From: Symsagittifera roscoffensis
Lineage: Eukaryota; Xenacoelomorpha; Acoela; Convolutidae
Assembly: GCF_963678635.1 (NCBI RefSeq)
Contig: NC_087067.1
Location: 50,958,233-51,022,232 of the forward strand
Direction of reading: 5' to 3'
Length of the DNA stretch: 64,000 bases
Made by a program: the position numbers and the translations under genes. Positions 60,672-64,000 of this stretch are shown here, piece after piece (within the stretch, counting starts at the first letter, position 1; every line of letters begins with the position of its first letter). The notes beneath the pieces are model-generated. The model did no database searches. It had not been told where the DNA came from and saw nothing but the letters and a program-made list of their open reading frames with translations.

Positions 60672-60905
60672 ATGAGATCAAGTCTGAGAAGAAGCGAGAG
60701 AATAATCTATCTGGGAAATCAGAGGAAGGCGGTGGGAGTCTGAAGTTGCCAACATTCACGAGGAACTCTCGCAACTCCACCGGCAGAAGGGGAGGAAGAA
60801 GGGAAGGGGAGGTGGACGAGGGAGTGGCCGATTTGCAGTCTCCGTCCTCGTCCTCATCTGTTCTGCGTGGAAAAGACAAGGCTGCCACTAGAGTCTCACT
60901 TGGAG
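60672..60905 (+). CDS. KDM1B: Demethylase coding exon 12 (Arg/Ser-rich insertion)
   Basis: I choose the acceptor GCTGCTTCAG (60,662-60,671) because it fits phase 1; the donor is GTAAAT at 60,906. It encodes about 78 residues rich in Lys, Arg, Ser and Gly (GRRGGRREGEVDEG, then SPSSSSS). It is not a recognised part of LSD2, and its reality rests on the open frame, phase and a G/C-rich patch in AT-rich intron. The catalytic rest of the gene must lie beyond 64,000. Confidence 0.6.
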
Positions 60906-61560
60906 GTAAATATACTGTTATAACGCTGCGACACCACAGCGTTCCGCCGTAATGAGCTGAAAATCTAGTATAGTTGTCCTTTTTTTGTGGATAATATTAT
61001 TGAATCGACAGGGAGCTGGTCAATGTTTTTTCTGTGAGGCTATGTTATTGCGAGTTCTGATCCTCTGCAGCTTTCCAAATCATAAATTCCATAAATGAAA
61101 AGCTTCATCATAGAATAACTAGAGAAAGTCATAATTTTAGCGAGATCAAGTGTCTTATAATCGGGAAGTAGACTTTTTCCCGTAAACATCCCTTCGTAAA
61201 AATTTGAAAGAAATTAAAAGTGCTTTGTTATTGAACTTTAAAGACATTCAGACGCCGTACCACTTTGTCTAGACGTAACGCGGTTGCCTTTTCAACCTAA
61301 TGTCTGAGTGAAAAAATAATTCAGGTCGGTTATCTTGTAAAACTTAATTCTTTACAGAAAGAATAAATTTCTCCGGTCAATCATTACATAAATTTAGCAA
61401 TTCATCGTTATTTGTAATTATTAAAATGAGACTCGGAGAGGATAGACAACGGGGCCATATGGCCCACAAAAACCTACCCTAGCTATGCATGCTTCTTTCA
61501 CTATCTGGAAAAGATTTTTTAAAATGTTTTTAGAATTTGTTGAAAATTCGTAAATTCATC

Positions 61561-62043
61561 CATATCTCCTAAACTAAGAGTTTTCGGAAGGTCAAGTTTT
61601 AGCGTTAGAACCTCAGCCCTAAAATACACCCCCGTCAGCATGCAATCACGGGTTCAATAAATTTTTTCTTCTTATAATTTGAATATGTAATCGAATTAGA
61701 TTTTTTTTCTAAGTTATTGAATTTTTTTTTAATATCTCCTAAACTAAGAGTTTCTGGAAGGTGAAATTTTAGCGTTAGAATCTCAACACTTAAAATTTAT
61801 ACCTTTAGCATGCAATTACGGGTTCAATAAATTTTTCTACTTATAATTTGAAAATGTAATCGAATTAGATTTTTTTCTAAGTTTTTGATTTTTTTAAAAA
61901 AATCGTCCATATCTCCTAAACTAAGAGTTTCTGGAAGGTCAAGTTTTAGCGTTAGAACCTCAGCCCTAAAATACACCCCCGTCAGCATGCAATCACGGGT
62001 TCAATAAATTTTTTCTTCTTATAATTTGAATATGTAATCGATT
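61561..62043. repeat. Three-copy tandem repeat, period about 170-177 bp
   Basis: Each copy starts ATATCTCCTAAACTAAGAG and includes CAGCATGCAATCACGGGTTC or TTAGCATGCAATTACGGGTTC and a TTCTTATAATTTGAA end. Copies start near 61,561, 61,731 and 61,908. Copies 1 and 3 are almost identical, while the middle copy has diverged. Confidence 0.9.
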
Positions 62044-62599
62044 AACTCTTCATTTTGCACTAAAAACACAGCTTTAAATGTATGATAAAATGTTTCTAAT
62101 TCTGTTTTCGAATATCTTTCAATTTTCCTCAGGCATCAACTTTTGCGCTGACAGGAGGTTGAAAAGCTTGGTAGCACGATATCGAACGGAAAACCGATTG
62201 ATTTTTTTCTTACATATGGGTTCTGCTAATAGTTTTGTTTTGACAGTCTCGTGGCCCTTATTTTCTTTTCAAAGGAGAATAGATCGTTTAAAAAACTTCG
62301 AGAAAGAGACTTTGTGATAGCACGAAGTATGAACTTGAGTAGTTGGTAAACAATACTTCTATAGTTTTCAAGCAATTGGCATCGTGGCGCATAATGTCTT
62401 AGTTTCGATATAATCACGCATTGTTTTCGAGTCCCATTTTCACCGAATCGGTGTGACTTCGAAATGATAGTTCAGAGTCACTGTATAAACCTAGATTTTT
62501 ACAAGCAGGTTTATTAATCACCTTTGAGAAATTAAAGGTGGATTTTGAATTGGACGCACTTTTTATGTTCGTTTGTATTGTCTTATCATAATTTATAAT

Positions 62600-64000
62600 T
62601 AGCTTATTTCCATGAAACCAATGGTCAAGATGACGAGATCATCTTCAATATTTAAAATCTGGCAGCCTATAACAGTTATGTTGGTGTCATCTGTAAATAA
62701 GATTACTTCTGCTGTTTTACATGTCACCGGCAAATCCTTAATGTATATAAGGAAAAGCAACGGACCTAAAATCGATCCTTGTGGGACGCCGCATTTTATT
62801 TTTTTCCAATCTGAACAAACACCATTTACTTCAATTCGTTGTTGACGATCGTTGAAGTAGGACCTAAACCGTTTTAAGCAATTGCCTCTAATGCCATTTG
62901 CATCAGGTTTTATCCGAAGTATTTCATGATCAAGAGTATCAAAATCTTTCCTTAAATCAAGGAAAAAAACTAAGCCTCCTTAAACGAGTTTTTCAGTAAT
63001 ATATTTTTTTTCAGTTAGCCCAACAACTGCTTCTATTGTACTATGTTTTGATCTGAACCCAAATTGCTTGCTATACAACAAAGCGAATTTTTCCTTGTAT
63101 GCCTAGATTCGGTTATACATTGTTCTTTCGTATACCTTGCTCCATACAATAAGTAAACAGATTGGCCGGTAAATATTTTCATCTAATTTGGAATTATCTT
63201 TATGAACAGGAAGTATTTTTGCTTTACGCAAAGCAGAGGGAAATATGCCTTTTTCAAAAGTAAGGCTGACTAGAAACGATATAAATGGGGCAGTAACGTT
63301 TTAAGATGCTTTCACTATTTGATTGCTGATATAGTCATCACCAGATGTTGATTTGTCGTCTAATTGACAGATAATATCGTCGATCTCTGATGGCGTTGTT
63401 CTGTATAGAAACATTGACCAATTTAATTTAGGTACTGGAGGTGGAGATACATTTGGAATATCTGTTTTCAGGTTTTCACCAATATTGGTGAAAAAAATCA
63501 TTAAATCTAGTCGCAACATCTTCAGTTGGATTATCATTTAGTTTTTGGCATGATTCAAGAATTGGCACTTTAGAGCGAGATATAGATTTGCCATTTAGCT
63601 CATTAAGTAATTACTTGAGTCATCAATTCAATTCTTAAAGTTATCCAATAAAATTTTAGTTCATTCATTTTGACCGCTTGTTCGAATTTCTTTCTCAAAT
63701 TAGTATAAGTATTCAATAAAGTACTATTTTCAATGTTTTTTTTTCAGTTTGTGTGGGATTTGTTCCTCTTTGTTCTGAGATTTTTAACGCGTTGTTGAAC
63801 CATGGTGGTTGTGGTTTCTTGCTAGTGTTTATTTTCTTGATTGGCGCATATCGGTTTATCACTTTTTCAAAGATAGGTTGAAGAAATTTAAAATTTAATT
63901 CTTCAATGCACGTTTTCGACCCAGTGGGCGTCTACCCACGTTTTGTTGGCTTAGTGGCCTCTCGCTAAATACTAAAAGTTAATTTGATACTGATTGTTGT
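62600..64000 (-). mobile_element. LINE-B: non-LTR retrotransposon fragment, minus strand
   Basis: Minus-strand reading contains, from right to left, the endonuclease-RT linker (Pro-Pro-Trp-Phe-Asn-Asn near 63,800) and the N-terminal RT region (63,301-63,537, with Asn-Ile-Gly-Glu-Asn-Leu and a Ser-Gly-Asp-Asp-Tyr-Ile-Ser motif). RT motif B follows ([13 protein letters not shown] near 62,780), then motif C (Phe-Thr-Asp-Asp-Thr-Asn near 62,685). It is decayed, in the Jockey/CR1 style, and continues past the right edge. Confidence 0.75.

Larger units (their letters stand above)
60906..64000 (+). other. Intron 12 of the demethylase gene, running off the edge
   Basis: No further exon with amine-oxidase similarity was seen. 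The intron contains the three-copy tandem repeat (61,561-62,043), unremarkable AT-rich sequence at 62,044-62,600 and the minus-strand LINE-B from about 62,600. Confidence 0.6.

Noticed and set aside
60906-62600. Further amine-oxidase exons of the demethylase gene
   Set aside because: I looked for the conserved C-terminal FAD-binding and catalytic segments and found none before the window ends.

Overview
The window is eukaryotic, and animal. It holds most of a split gene with GT-AG introns, buried in several kinds of retroelement. The gene reads clearly as a lysine-specific demethylase of the KDM1B/LSD2 (AOF1) type. Twelve coding exons lie on the + strand between 23,821 and 60,905, with reading phases that match at every junction: N-terminal zinc-binding region, CW zinc finger, linker, SWIRM domain, then the FAD-binding start of the amine-oxidase domain. 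The rest of the gene lies beyond the right edge. Short TTTTCAG-type acceptors, and a first coding exon that starts directly after such an acceptor, would suit a nematode that uses spliced leaders. That is only an inference, and the phylum is not proven.

Bases 1-22,648 hold a giant, decayed Ty3-like LTR retrotransposon (element 1, about 22 kb). It has a tRNA-type primer binding site at 814 and a 2.7-kb leader carrying a cluster of TCCGGAGGGGTC-like motifs. A gag-protease-RT-RNase H-integrase frame (3,533-12,954) follows, broken by three in-frame stops and frameshifts. After the integrase comes a region that reads as a macro domain of the TARG1/OARD1 ADP-ribose type. A second long gene (13,549-20,895) carries an intact SGNH-hydrolase Ser/Asn/Asp/His set, followed by long regions I do not recognise.

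Bases 24,078-38,500 are intron 1 of the host gene. They hold a minus-strand LINE whose ORF1 has an SGNH-like segment (about 24.8-28.5 kb). They also hold a nested tandem duplication (period 5,371 bp, with an inner period near 1,316 bp) that yields four copies of the core of a different, broken reverse-transcriptase gene.

Bases 40,164-56,960 are a second LTR retrotransposon (element 2, 16.8 kb) inserted 16 bp after a host splice donor. Its two 410-bp LTRs look identical, with an ACTG target duplication on both sides. Its leader has twin stem-loops. It encodes a basic accessory-type ORF, a long Gag-protease frame, an integrase fragment, a 377-codon frame with no methionine, an envelope-type glycoprotein and a further 601-residue protein. 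The whole RT/RNase H part is deleted, so this recently inserted copy must have moved with proteins supplied in trans, or was deleted after insertion.

Bases 56,961-64,000 return to host introns and exons, with a hairpin-bearing dispersed repeat, a three-copy tandem repeat (61.6-62.0 kb) and a second minus-strand LINE running off the right edge. The best candidates for something undescribed are the macro domain plus SGNH enzyme inside one giant LTR element, and the unusual gene set of element 2.
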